Below, piece after piece: positions 37,862 to 49,060 of a DNA stretch of 64,000 nucleotides. Source of the stretch: Acanthosepion esculentum. Its lineage: Eukaryota > Mollusca > Cephalopoda > Sepiida > Sepiidae. The notes under the pieces are model-generated. The model saw nothing but the letters and a program-made list of their open reading frames with translations. It was not told the origin of the DNA and did not search any database. Numbering within the stretch: position 1 is the stretch's first letter; each line of letters begins with the position of its first letter. Where the stretch lies: the NCBI GenBank assembly GCA_964036315.1, contig OZ038511.1:1231126-1295125 (forward strand), written 5' to 3'. The position numbers and the translations under genes are program-made.

Positions 37862-38524
37862 GCACCACATGCCCTATTCCAGATAACAAGTACTTTATGA
37901 AATGATTAACATTGCATTGCTGTTGGTTCGCATATTTTTATAATCTTATAAAAATAAAATTATTCTTGTAAATAAAAAATCAAATGAATAGTATTTAATA
38001 TTTTGTTGTCAATTCTCAAGAAAAAAGAAAATGTCTAAATCCACTTTCATATGTTTGGGTTTTATTAAAATTCTAAACACAGCTTTTAAAACAATAAATA
38101 TTATAGAGGGAGTTAAGAGAATATATAGTAATAGTTGTGTCAAGAGAAAAACTGTCCTTTTGACATACCATTTTTTACAGGTACAAAGGTTGAAATTTGC
38201 CAAACATTTTTGCCCATAAATATAGCAAACCATAAAATTATATTTTATCATATATACATATGTATATCATTTTACATTAAGATTTGTACATACTGATAAA
38301 TAATGTAATAAATTCACATTCAGAGGGAAAAGGCAAATGTTCACATGCACATAAATGCATAAATACATCCATAATATTAAAGTTAATATTTTTATATTCG
38401 ATGTGAGAGATCTGTGTGTAAAAAGCCAAACAGAAGCTTTCTGAAAAAAAGTAAATGAAACACCTGATCTAAGATGAAATCTTCAGCAAAGCATATACTT
38501 ATATATATATAAAATAATATAAAG

Positions 38525-38630
38525 AACAAATAGGAAACATTTATCAATCTAATATGTTTCACTTTTATTAAAGCTTGGAAGCTTTAATAGAAGTGAAATA
38601 TGTTAAATTGAGAAAAATTTCCTATTTGTT
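38525..38630. repeat. Foldback: 52-bp inverted repeat with 2-base centre
   Basis: Left arm 38525-38576 and right arm 38579-38630 are complementary at 45 of 52 positions, meeting at AAAGCTTGGAAGCTTT. Ends read AACAAATAGG and CCTATTTGTT. No coding content and no clear target duplication. Confidence 0.85.
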
Positions 38631-38679
38631 TTTTTATCTTATCATCCTGTCGGATTCTGATCTATATTTGATCTTTAAC

Positions 38680-38713
38680 TTATATATATATATATATATA
38701 TATGGGTCACACA

Positions 38714-38756
<43 letters not shown>

Positions 38757-38772
38757 GTCACACATGTACATT
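38680..38772. repeat. Tandem pair of (TA)n plus GGGTCACACATGTACAT
   Basis: Two TA runs are each followed by the same unit GGGTCACACATGTACAT (38704-38720 and 38755-38771), so the microsatellite and its flank were duplicated together. Confidence 0.85.
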
Positions 38773-40399
38773 TATGTATGTAATACCTGCACATAATCTT
38801 TTTGCTTGCAATATATATCTTGTTCATATTTTGATACACACAGAATTCAGAAACAGAATCAAAATCTCTCTGTAGTTGACTGTCTAAGATTTGCCTTGAA
38901 GCAAATGCACAGTTTTATTGCCTCTTAAGTTCAGCAAGAAACTGCTTTACCTCTCAACACCAACTTCTGAAAAGTGTTTGAAGATCTCTTAAAACTTAGA
39001 GTTCTTATTGCCATGATGCTAGTTTTGCATTCTTTATCTACTTCTCTCGGTAATGATAGTAGGAAGCCATTGACTGCACACTCCAAGTAAGTGGTGTCAG
39101 GGCCAACAGCAGGAATTGCATATCAAGTCATGAGTGGCAGTTAAATCTCTATCAAGATTTGTTCATTTTGTTAAACATTATCATTGTAAATCTGTCCCTG
39201 GTTGTTTGATATCAAGCAACATGGATGATGGGAAATTCTTTTATCAAGAATTCCAACCTTGGTTTTGGAGAGAAAGAAAATGAAGGGAAAGGAAATTAAA
39301 ATCAATCTAAAAAAAGGAATGAAAATGTGTGTGGAAAAAAGAATTTGAAAGAAAAGTGTGAAAAGAAAGAGTAGTTAAACTCAGATAAAAAGAATGAAAT
39401 TATCAGGGAGAAAAAGGCTATAAGAAAAAAAATTTGAGAAAAAGAGAGAAATAAAGGAAAGTTATAAAGACAGAATGAAAAGAAGATAAAAAGATGTAAA
39501 GGCAACTTTACTGTAGAAATTGGAAAAGAGAAAGAAAAGGAAAAGTGAGAAAGGACAAGAGAATAAAGATGAGAAGGGAGAAAAAGAGAACAGTAAAAAA
39601 AAAGAGAAGAAAAGAAAGGTTGAGAAAGAGAGAGTTCTTAATAAAGGAGGAGAATGGGGAAAAAGAGAAGGGAAAAGAACACTAGAAAATGAATGAGAAT
39701 AATGCAAGTATATTTAATTAATTTTACATCATTTTCTGAAAAAGAAAAGCTAATGATATGAGGAGCCAGAAAAATATCTATAGATTCAAAGAAATAAAAA
39801 AAGGAATTTAAAACTAGAAATTAGGTTTTAATTTAGTTCAATTTCTTTCAATAAAATTGACATTTTCTTTTCTTTTGATTTTGTTACCTCATTTGCATTT
39901 GTGTCTTCAACAATAAAAGGAATAAATTATGTTGGCATAAGAAACAACAGCAACTAAATCTGTTTTCAAACCTTAGGGAATATATCTGATAAGTATTAAA
40001 TTGTGCAAGAGCATATATGTGACCTGCTTATAAATATTTATAAAATGGAATTGGAGTTTTATGGCCTTTGGATTTTTATGGGATGCAGTAGTGTGTACTT
40101 TTCTTGTTGAGAAATGTTTGTTGCCTCTCTAAAACAAACAAATATAATATTTGACTTTTGTAAACTTACTTGCACATACAAACACAAACTAAATAGATAT
40201 GAACAGATTGAGAAAAATTTCTTCAAACACCTTGTCCATTTGATATGAAGATCTAAAAGATTATGGCAAAAATCATGGATGATTTATTAATGTGTCAGTG
40301 TTCATTGTGAGAATTAGAACATTAAAAAACTTATTCCTGTTCGCTAATCAAATATTTAATACCTGAAAGTATGTTTTTTAGATGGATAAATATGCTTAA
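38773..40399. other. AT-rich stretch, no gene seen
   Basis: Holds the purine-rich tract (39258-39700) and otherwise nothing recognised. Confidence 0.4.
39258..39700 (+). repeat. Purine-rich low-complexity tract
   Basis: About 440 bp in which the plus strand is almost all A and G. Minus-strand frames here (F/S/L-rich, 39302-39505 and 39462-39707) are artefacts of composition. Confidence 0.85.
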
Positions 40400-40764
40400 T
40401 GTTGAGGGGTCTTCCCCTTTTTACACAAATGGACTCACCCAGGGTATACATATACTACTGCTAGTGGATACCCGAGAGGGAAGACAGAGAGAGAGGTTGA
40501 ACATAGTCAAACGTCGAAAGAAACGAACGTATGAACGTAGCGGCAAGAGTCACAGTAAGCAAGCACGTAGACTCAGTTAGAAGTCATACAGCGATACGTC
40601 GATACCTAAGATTATATATATATATTTTCCTACTAACCTGCATTCCTGGAACTACTAGTCTGTATTACCAGTTTGTATTATTACGTTAATACATTTATTT
40701 TCCTATATTCATTCTTGGCGTTTGTTATTATTTGGTACCGGATTTCATCCCAGAATCCACAACA
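40400..40764. repeat. LTR-like unit, CpG-rich, TGTTG...CAACA ends
   Basis: A 365-bp block begins TGTTGAGGGGTCTTCCCC and ends CCAGAATCCACAACA, so its termini TGTTG and CAACA are inverted, as in LTRs. It holds a TATATATATATTTTCC box about 215 bp in. It is far richer in CpG than its surroundings (for example AACGTCGAAAGAAACGAACG-like DNA at 40510-40530), which suggests recent arrival or an unmethylated state. Flanking bases (CTTAA, TTTAG) do not form a clean duplication. A 69-codon frame at 40371-40580 is probably incidental. Alternatives are a solo LTR of a Gypsy-like element or a SINE. Confidence 0.5.
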
Positions 40765-41064
40765 TTTAGGTTTTGTGAATAAACTGAATCCTTAAAAAAT
40801 TGTGAATTCTTTAGCATAATAGAAAATCAGTTATTTTTTAAAAATTTTGAATATTAAAAAATCCCCAGGATTATTACGCAGGTTCCTTGATGTGTCTATA
40901 ACTTCTAATTCTATAATACTCTTTACAAAATTCAGAGTTGTATACCATTTTATTAAGTTTATGATCATTATGAGTACATTGTTAAATGTTTGTGAATCTG
41001 TATTATCCTCAAAAATGTTTTTATATAGAAGTCATAACTTTCTGTCACTTCAGGACATGAATGT

Positions 41065-41275
41065 TCAGACCCTCCACGACTTCCTATCTTTTGTAGCTCT
41101 TAGTAAGGTTTGTCTTGTCACCATTTCTCCCAGTCCTTGTTCTACCATCCATTTGCATGAGCTTGTTAGGTGATCATGGCTCTCCACAACTTCCTGTCCT
41201 TTATAGCTCTTAGCATGGTTTGTCTTCTCACCATCCCTCACAGTCCCTGTCCTACCATCCATTACATTTAGTATG
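41065..41275 (-). pseudogene. LINE C-terminal fragment, internally duplicated
   Basis: The minus strand reads CKWMVEQGLGEMVTRQTLLR and ATKDRKSW, the C-terminal tail of the endonuclease-RT LINE family also seen at 45790-47110. The block occurs twice in tandem, about 111 bp apart: TCTTTTGTAGCTCTTAGTAA at about 41088 and TCCTTTATAGCTCTTAGCAT at about 41198. The 65-codon frame spans both copies. Confidence 0.65.
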
Positions 41276-42819
41276 TCCTGTGAGGATCAAATTTGCCTTT
41301 CTTTGCTCTTTATGTGTCACAAAGATTTCAATGAGCTCTTTCTGATTTTAAGTATAAGTGTGCTTTTATATTCTGTATAATATATTATCATTGTTTGCTA
41401 TTTTCTTCTTTCCTTGATAGGAGAGCTCTCCTGCTTTCTAATACTCAGCAAGAAGTAATAAAGGGAGTTAATTTTTAATTAGAAGCACAACCACACTCCT
41501 TCTACTTGATTATTGGCTTTGCTTTGTTATACAATAACTGCACTTAGGCTAGTTTTAGGAATAGTTACTGTTTTGTATTTACAATTCCCTATAAACTTGT
41601 GAATTTTTAGCTCTTAAAATAATTCACTAAACTTCATTTTCTTTCTTGCAATATCACCTGAATCAAACTGCATACAAAATTTTATTGGAATGTGTATGAC
41701 TGTTGGATAGAGACAGAAAAAAGACATTGTTAATTCCAGCAAAATAAACATAAGTAGGAATATTTGTTCTCTTTGATTGCAGATGTAAATAATTTGTAAA
41801 CTTCAGTTATGTAGATTGCAAAGATTTTGTTTTATAAGTGTCATGATTTCAAGTTAGTGTAAATTGAATTAAAAAAGAAATGAATAAGAATTAACTAATG
41901 ATAATAATAAAATATTATGAGAATATTTGGAAGACATATAAAGATTGTTAGTAAAATATTCTTTATTCCAGAGTTTGGCTATAAGGTTAGCAGTAGAGAA
42001 AGTTTGACTTTCTACATCAGCCTTAAGGTAATCAGGGAATCCATTAATTCTGGGACTTGCATTTTCCCCTTTTCCCCTGTAGAAAGAATTTTTCCCTTTA
42101 AACATATGTATTTTATTTAATTTTATTCCTTATAGCAGGCAATTATATTGTTCAGCCAGGAGACATGATATCTGCTTCTTCCCTGAGGTATTGTGCAAAA
42201 GAAGACAGTGTGTAAATAATTTGATTATTGACTACTGTCTCTGACACGTCTTTCTCCAAGACTATAGCAGAGACACAATGTTGATATCATCATTTCCTTG
42301 AGGTGTTTATCTTAATAACAGAAACATTTATCTTCTACCAAAGTCATTGTTAACAAGTAAGCAAAGTTTCTCATTTCATTTGATGCAAGATGATCTCATT
42401 TCCACTTTATACATATTCATGTATTTTTTTATTTCCAGTCATCTATTGTCATTTTGATATTAGGGAAATTAGAATCAAGTGGCTTGGCTATTTTTTTGTT
42501 ATATAATTACCTTAGCCATTTTCAGGCTCCTGTAGAAAGAGAAATAGTTTTTTGTTATTTTTATGTTTTAAATGTTGACAAGTTCAGATTACAGGTCATG
42601 AAAAATTCAAACTAAATCAGCTGTGATTAAATTTACATCAGCCACATGGGGTAGAAGGTTGGGAAACATTTGCATATCCTATCAATGTATAGTGAATAAA
42701 GATTTTAATTGAATAGAGATTGAGTTCAATTCTAATCTTAATTCTAAAACATGATCTAAATTAATAGAAAATCATGAAGGCAAGTTTTTGTCACATCAAA
42801 TCAGCATTCTTTGATTGAT
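41276..42819. other. AT-rich stretch, no gene seen
   Basis: No motif recognised on either strand. Confidence 0.4.
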
Positions 42820-43500
42820 GTGCTATCAATATGAAACTAGTAAATACTAAACACTTTGGTGTATGGATCAGCTATAATAAATTTAGTACAGGAGAAAAGG
42901 GAACTGAATATAGAATAGGCTGTGCCAGAGGTAATTTTGCCCAACACCGCAAATTGCTACAAAGCCAAAACATCAATCTGAAAACTCAAGTCATGTTCTT
43001 AAATAGCCTCATCAGATCAAGACTTTCATATGAAAGTCATACATAGTGCCAAATCCATTCAGAAATATCTAAACTGTCAGATGTATCCAACTGCTTCTTA
43101 AGATAAATGGTGAAAAAAGGCTTTGAGCAAGTGAATCCCGAGTGTTTTGGCAAAGATCATTCTTTTTTGAATATCGTGGGCTAGTGATACAGAATCACAA
43201 ACATAGAACTGTACTGAATAACTTGAGGATGACTACCAACAACAACAACAACTAAAATGGATAGCACATATAACTTGAGGAGAAAATAATGAAGATGTTG
43301 ACATTCCAAACTACTTCAAATAAAATGTTAGGAAGGAAAGTCCCACCAGTACTGGAAAGAACAATAACAGCTACTGGACTTGAAAACTTATTTTCCTTAA
43401 AAATTGTTTTAAGTGAAAGATTTTATAAATCTCAACCAAAAGCAATAATGTCAGATTTTTCCTTGTAGGGAAATGGCTAATTTTTCCATTACTATTGTTT
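42820..43500 (+). pseudogene. LINE reverse transcriptase, C-terminal fragment
   Basis: The open part (to 43046) reads KHFGVWISYNKFSTGEKGTE, then YRIGCARGNFAQHRKLLQ and LKTQVMFLNSLIRSRLSY. These correspond to the post-catalytic region of LINE RTs (YLGAWI..., then the LKT-V-FLNS-VRSRL motif). Beyond the stop, LKWIAHIT*GENN near 43255 and STGKNNNSYWT near 43350 continue the family order in other frames. It is different from the families at 45.8 and 51 kb. Confidence 0.65.
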
Positions 43501-45789
43501 CTTTTTTTTAGTCTATGAACTGGCACTGACAAACAATTATTTAATTCTTTATGCTCATAACAGATTTGTAAAATCCATTATACCTAATAACCAAGAAATA
43601 ATAAGTAGTTTTTATTCATAGAAATACAACCAACATGTAAATTATTTCTAATTTTACAAAATGAAAAAAAAAAAAAAGTTACTGATATCAGTAATAATGT
43701 CTAAAAAAACAAGATTTCAATAATTTCATTTTGAAGTGAAGAAATTATGGCTTCAATATCTTGATATAATTATTAAAATCAAATATGTTGACCTAATATT
43801 GATTTTGAAAGCATCAATATTATAACAATAATCACCTGAAATATTGATCAGTTTAAAACAAGCCAATGAATCAAATGCAGCCAATTATTTTTGTCTTTCA
43901 ATGAAATAAATTCTTCCTGGAGAATGTTTATTGAAATATGAGTTTTTAGGCACTCACCAAAACTAATCAAAATTTTGTTGGATTTTTATTAAACAAATTC
44001 TCATTTAGAATGTCGATCATCATAAAATAGGAGAAAAATATTTTGTAACTATACTATAGAGTATTTCGAAGCAGTCAGTCTCGTGGAAAGACAATGATAT
44101 TGCAGCAGAATAAATTCATGCATCCCTTTAATGATTGCTTTAAATGTTCTATTCTGTATACTGGCAACAATGAAATGTTTCCAGAGCAACAAATATGTGT
44201 ATATTTTTGCTTTTAATATATTTAATTTTTTTCTTATTTTAAAAATACTTATCTACCTTTGCATAGTATATATTTGATTAGTTTAAATTTAAGAATTAAT
44301 ACCATTATTCTGAATGAGCTTACTGACAGCTGACTTTGCTAATCAAAACCATTAACTCTTTCAATTTTCCAAATCATATGATCTTTACTCATGCTGCTTG
44401 TTGAAATTTAATGAAACCAAATATTTCTTTCAATCACTTTAAACTAATTCTTTGTATTCCTTGTCTCTGGAAATGTTCATGTTAAATGATACCAACTTTT
44501 TTTTCAAAAGTGAAAAAATGATTTTTTTTAAATCTTTTTTCTTATCATGATTATATTTTAAAAATACAGATCTTCATCTCCACTGTTCTTGAAATAATAT
44601 TTGTGATTTATCTCTGTAATGGGCTTTTCAAAATATTTTTAAATTCACTTTTCATAATGAAGCTTATATTTCACACAATATGAAAAAATCAACAATTTGT
44701 TAAATTTTCCTAAAGATGAAAAGGTAGAAATGTTTACAATATGAATGTCTAAGAAAATAAATTAATTAGTAAGTAATAATTTTGGCATCACAAAAAGGAC
44801 AAATCTAATAACAAAATCTGAAAATTAAAAAGAAATCTCATCAAAATAACAGGAATTGTATCAGTCAACATTTCATGCTTCCTCTCTTCATTTGAACCCT
44901 AACCCTTTTCATGCATAAAAATAAATATATATTTTTCTATAATTGCTAATTTGTTTTTCTTGTCTGTTTAATACATTAGTGAACATTTCTTCTGTGATTT
45001 ACTCTCTAAATAAATGAAAATACTTTCTCTTCATCCATTCTCAAATGTTTTGTCATAATTAAACATGATCATGTGTTCAATTATGTTTCATTCAGTGGGA
45101 GCTTTTCTCTTTCATTCCTGTGAATTCTACATGATTACAATTGCATTAAAAGTTATAATAAATATGAGAATCTTTGTCCAATGAAGCAAATCTGTTTGTT
45201 TTCAAAGCAACAATTTATTCATAGCAAATAAATTACATTTCTTGCTTTTAATCTTTTCTTATTTATATTAATTTTTATTGCTTTTGGAAATAAATTTCCC
45301 TTCAATACTTTTGTTCAGAGAAGTTAATTTAAGCTCAAAATGTATAATTTTTGATTCTTTTGAGCTATTTCTCAGCAAGAAAATTTGTCTGATGAAAATG
45401 AGAAAAGGAGCCATTGAATGTAGCCATCATAGGAGGAGAGTATGGAAGAGGAAATAGATAAGTTTTTAAAAGTATGATACGATGCCAAAAAACAGTACAT
45501 GTCACTGAAAATTATCATCATTATGGGATCACCTATATTTAAAAGTAGGAAAGGAACAAGATAATTTGTCAGGAAATATGTATTTGAAGTGCATAATGAA
45601 TACAAAGAAAAATACTCCATTGTTGCATATCAAATGACCAAATAATAGTTAGTATCTGGTTTGACGAACATTCAAGGTACTTTTGGATATTGAACTGTTC
45701 TAGAAGTTATATAAAGAAACAGATTAACTAACAATCAGTAAAAATGGAGTGAATAAATCAGAGAACCCTTGCATGACAACAGAGAAAAA
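43501..45789. other. AT-rich stretch, no gene seen
   Basis: Nothing recognised. Frame 45372-45620 (-) has no motif. Confidence 0.4.
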
Positions 45790-47110
45790 CTTACAATTTA
45801 TAAAAAAACATAGAAGATCCCAATGTAAGGTCAGTCATAGCTAAGATAAATAGAAATAAAACATCAGAACCAAATGGGATTGTAAAAGATGCTGTCAGTC
45901 TTAGACAATTTCAGAATTGAGAAGATTACTGAAATAATGGATGGAAGATATGACAGTGGTGAGATACTGGAAGATCTCAACAAATCTATTTTCATTGCAA
46001 TACCAAAGCAGGCAGGTGGAAATGGATGTGAACTCCATAATGCAATCAGCTTAATGAGCCACATAACTAAGGATTATAATTATAATGAATAGGACTCAAC
46101 AGAATTAGACTAGAAATAGGGCACAGACATTGTGGCTTTGTTCAAGACACCAGAACAGGAAATACTACCTTTATGATTAGAATGTCATTAGAGCAATCTG
46201 TGAAAAGGCAAAAATACATATCTATGTTTCACAGATTATACGATAGTGTTTAATATCATATGACACAAAAATCTCAGTGAAATATTAGAAAAGCTTGATT
46301 TACAAGGAAAAGAGTTTGAGAAATCCTTTACTTCTATTGAGAACAAATAGCCTGCTCAGTGGAATAAGGCAAGGACACATTTTCTCACCAGGTTTATTTA
46401 ACCTCTACAGTGAGACATTTCTAAGAAAGCTAGAACTGGAATTTATTATTGATGGCTGTAACAATATAAGACAATGTGCTAATGGCAAATGCAGAAAGGA
46501 AACTGAAAGAACTCTTAAACAAGTTAGTAAAGGACTATTAACTGTAAGAAGATAGAACGTATGGTTATCACCAAAAGAGCTATTTATTGGGGTTATCAGA
46601 ATCAAGAGAATAGAAAAATTCAACTGTTTGGCTAATGTAGCAACAATGGAAACTGTAATACCAAAATCCAAAGGTGCATAAGGTTAATAAAAGGTGACTT
46701 TCAGCAAAGTATTAAAACTTAGAAAAATGTCCTTAGAAACAAAGGCAAGAATACTGAACTGCTATGTAATACCTAATCTTCTATATGACATGAATACTGG
46801 ACAATTTCTTTGCAGATGATGAAGAGACTTGAAGTGAAAGAGATGTGGTTCCAATGAAAACTGCTAAAAACATGATGGAAATCTTAAGGAAAATAGAAAC
46901 TATAAGGACCTTTAGAATCTGAAAGTGACAGTTGAAATTTCTGGGATATATGAAAAAAGAGGGCTGAGAGAATTTAACATTGACACGACATATTGAAAGC
47001 AAAAGGAGCTGGAGAAAACATTGAGTAACCTACTTATGTTTATGTGGAATGGATAGCAGAACAGGGTCAAAGAGGAATCAAGGATCAATAGGTACTTAGC
47101 ACAACAAAAA
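45790..47110 (+). pseudogene. LINE endonuclease-RT, RT and C-terminal part, decayed
   Basis: The open stretch 45889-46092 reads KITEIMDGRYDSGEILEDL, then KSIFIAIPKQAG and AISLMSHITK. This is the RT motif region with G/P-rich IP-K and the R/H-LISLMSH box. Then LSEILEKLDLQGKEF (46275 region), GIRQGHIFSPGLFNLYSE (46360 region), INCKKIERMVITKRA (46540 region) and QMMKRLEVKEMWFQ (46812 region) follow in family order across frames, ending with FLGYMKKEGLREF near 46940. The Y-A-D-D box is degraded (R-Q-C-A-N at about 46470). Many stops. The tail of this family is duplicated at 41065-41275. Confidence 0.75.
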
Positions 47111-47194
47111 ACAGGAAGTTGTGAAGTGTCATGATTGCATATATCCTGAAAAATATGGCACATAAAATAAATATACATGTGCATGCATATATAA

Positions 47195-47450
47195 ATGAAA
47201 CGGCTAGATGTAACCGTATGTTCTATGCTAACAGTTTCTTCCCTTGGAATGGAAACTTATGGAATTTTCTTCCAATTTCTTGCTTTCTAGTCAACTTTGA
47301 TCTTCAAAAATTTAAATGCCATGTCAATTGTTATCTCCTGTTTTCTTGGTTCATGTTCTTTTTCCTTAATAATGTTTCTTTTCTCATATTCTCTCACACT
47401 TAGTAACCCCTTTCATCTTAGTGGCTTTATTGTCAAGATTGCAGTGAAAT
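47195..47450 (+). pseudogene. CR1/Jockey-like LINE, 3' end copy
   Basis: Reads ARCNRMFYANSFFPWNGNLW then NFLPISCFLVNFDLQKFKCH, the extreme C-terminus of family A (compare SLWNSLPLTCFPDNYNLQIFK at 9990-10060). The 3' end carries TTAGTAACCCC and TCTTAGTGGCTTTATTG, the complement of the ends at 9830, 26650 and 28980. It lies directly downstream of another LINE family's remnant. Confidence 0.75.
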
Positions 47451-47670
47451 GAGTAAATATATATATGAGCGTCTGGTTAGCAAGGTCGATTTTACTATCT
47501 TTAAACTTAAATCTTCCATGAATCTCTTCTATTCATATCTGCTCTAGCGTATCAAATGTAAACGAATGACGTCATATATTTTTTTGAATTGGACATAGTC
47601 CGACAATTTATTTAAAGACATTTATATTATGTTTAACGTTCTTTTTATAGATACAAGTATTTAAGCAAAT

Positions 47671-47758
47671 GCTCTGTTTTATAATAAACAGTATTAAGGC
47701 ACATCACGCGAAATGATGGTTCCGTATAGGATACAGGTTCGATTCCTGTCGGAGAGCA
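47671..47758 (+). pseudogene. tRNA-Ser-like sequence (anticodon CGA), 5' half replaced
   Basis: From 47694, TTAAGGC resembles the end of a tRNA D-arm. CATCA, loop CGCGAAA and TGATG (47702-47718) form an anticodon stem-loop; the loop equals that of tRNA-Ser(CGA) except that the invariant U33 is G. TCC/GGA around GTATA (47721-47731) gives a long variable arm, typical of class II tRNAs (Ser, Leu). ACAGG, TTCGATT, CCTGT (47733-47749) is a perfect T-arm containing the Pol III B box. The 3' AGAGCA can pair with TGCTCT at 47670-47675, which lies in the left inverted arm. A proper D-stem and A box are missing and no CCA follows. It is therefore a tRNA relic or tRNA-mimic, not a working tRNA. Confidence 0.6.
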
Positions 47759-47780
47759 AAAATTTTCTATGAAAATTTTT
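47758..47780. terminator. Perfect 10-bp hairpin with T-run after the tRNA-like segment
   Basis: AAAAATTTTC, loop TAT, GAAAATTTTT. It ends in five T and contains two runs of at least four T, which would stop RNA polymerase III if the B box upstream were used. The role is inference. Confidence 0.45.
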
Positions 47781-47889
47781 CGGATATTCAGGCCGGTAAA
47801 TGTTATTTAATACTGTTTATTATAAAACAGAGCATTTGCTTAAATACTTGTATCTATAAAAAGAACGTTGAACATAATATAAATGTCTT

Positions 47890-47892
<3 letters not shown>

Positions 47893-47959
<67 letters not shown>
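47893..47959. repeat. (TA)n(CA)n microsatellite
   Basis: TA run followed by CA run. It overlaps the last bases of the inverted-repeat arm. Confidence 0.95.
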
Positions 47960-48099
47960 TGGTGCAGTGGGTGAATTGTTGCTATTTAGATTTTTAATTT
48001 CACACATGCATGTTGTTTGCTTTTGATTTTGTTGACTGCACAGTATAGTAAGGTCAGTTGGGCACCATCTGTGAATAAAAGAGCACCATGACATAATTC

Positions 48100-48725
48100 A
48101 CTTTGACAGAAATTTGGAAATGGCATGTTGTACTGCTTGGCATTCATGCCAGAAGCTCCAATATGAACATTTCAGAGTGTTTGGGTGTCAACCAGAGGAC
48201 AGTGCAGAGAATTCGGTAAGAGTTGGATGAATCTAATTCTTTGTGATTACGAAGGTACAGCAGTTCAGAAAGCTTACTCTGATCATTCTAAGAAAAGAAT
48301 TCCTGAATTTGTTGGTGAGGACCTCAGACTCAACATGGAGGCCTACATCAAGTACCTTGAGTAGATAGTGCTACTCTGGATCAAGAGGGTCATTGACGGA
48401 AGACCCTATGTCTGGCAACTGGACTCTGCACCATGTCACACAAGCAGGAGAACCCAGTCATAGCTGTCAAACAATTTCTGCAACCACGTCACACCTTACA
48501 TGTGGCCACCTAACTCCCCAGACTGCAACCCCCTTGATTATTATGTGTGGGGCATAGTTGAGGGAGTGACCAACAAAAGTCCTTGTAAAACCAAAAATGA
48601 CCGGAAGGCAAGGATTATGGCAGCATTTACCAACTTAAACAAGGAGACTATCTAGAAGAGTTGCAGGAGATTCTGAAGTTGTCTGAAGACTGTGGTTGAA
48701 GCCAATGGGTATTTTAATGAATAAA
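48100..48725 (+). pseudogene. Mariner/Tc1-type transposase remnant
   Basis: Degraded transposase. Near 48150, NMNISECLGVNQRTVQRIR matches a helix-turn-helix segment. From 48335, NMEAYIKYLE, VIDGRPYVWQLDSAPCHTSR (catalytic Asp in the QLDSAPCHT box), HVTPYMWPPNSPDCNPLDYY (third acidic residue) and KARIMAAFTNLNKETI follow. The first catalytic Asp region is missing, since the helix-turn-helix passes quickly into the C-terminal part, implying an internal deletion. Several stops. The NSPDCNPLDYYVWG box is typical of a mariner-like group common in marine invertebrates. Confidence 0.75.
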
Positions 48726-48753
48726 TTTATTCTTTCCTATTTCAAGATAATTT

Positions 48754-48783
48754 TGTGTATGTGTGTATGTGTGTGTGTGTGTG

Positions 48784-48837
<54 letters not shown>
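48754..48837. repeat. (GT)n(TA)n microsatellite
   Basis: GT-rich run followed by TA. It ends at the TA flanking the miniature element. Confidence 0.95.
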
Positions 48838-48840
<3 letters not shown>

Positions 48841-48976
48841 CAAAGTGGAAAAAGTTTTCTTGTGATGTGTTTCATTCTTTAGGATTTTATTAGACTAAAT
48901 TTGTTGTTTTTATGTTTAGTATGATGAAGTCCTAAAGAATGAAATGTGGCACATGAAAACTTTTCCCACTTTGTCA
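48838..48976. mobile_element. 139-bp miniature inverted-repeat element with TA flanks
   Basis: Left arm 48838-48884 and right arm 48930-48976 are complementary at about 40 of 47 positions, with ends TGACAAAGTGG and CCACTTTGTCA. TA lies immediately outside both ends, as expected for a Tc1/mariner-type MITE. Inserted at the edge of a TA tract. The mariner remnant just upstream may or may not be its relative. Confidence 0.75.
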
Positions 48977-48992
48977 TAGATTTTTCTCTCTC

Positions 48993-48994
<2 letters not shown>

Positions 48995-49036
<42 letters not shown>

Positions 49037-49060
49037 ATAATAATAATAATACACACATAT
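48995..49060. repeat. (TA)n plus (TAA)n microsatellite
   Basis: TA run followed by TAA units and a short AC run. Confidence 0.9.

Larger units (their letters stand above)
30895..38520. other. Long AT-rich stretch, no gene seen
   Basis: About 7.6 kb without a coding motif on either strand. It contains a small TA tract near 31818, a perfect CA/TG palindrome at 35868-35893, TA tracts around 35650-35700, a large compound microsatellite at 37651-37787 and a short dispersed repeat at 37831-37861. The block 36230-36800 is slightly less AT-rich but shows no open frame of note. Confidence 0.4.
47609..47895. mobile_element. 89-bp near-perfect inverted repeat around a tRNA-like loop
   Basis: Left arm 47609-47697 and right arm 47807-47895 are reverse complements at 88 of 89 positions; the only difference is at 47634. 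The 109-bp loop holds a tRNA(Ser)-like segment and a 10-bp hairpin. The right arm runs straight into a (TA)n(CA)n tract. No transposase frame. The near identity of the arms implies a recent origin or active correction. It could be a foldback transposon, a template-switch inversion or a tRNA-primed event. No family is recognised. Confidence 0.85.
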
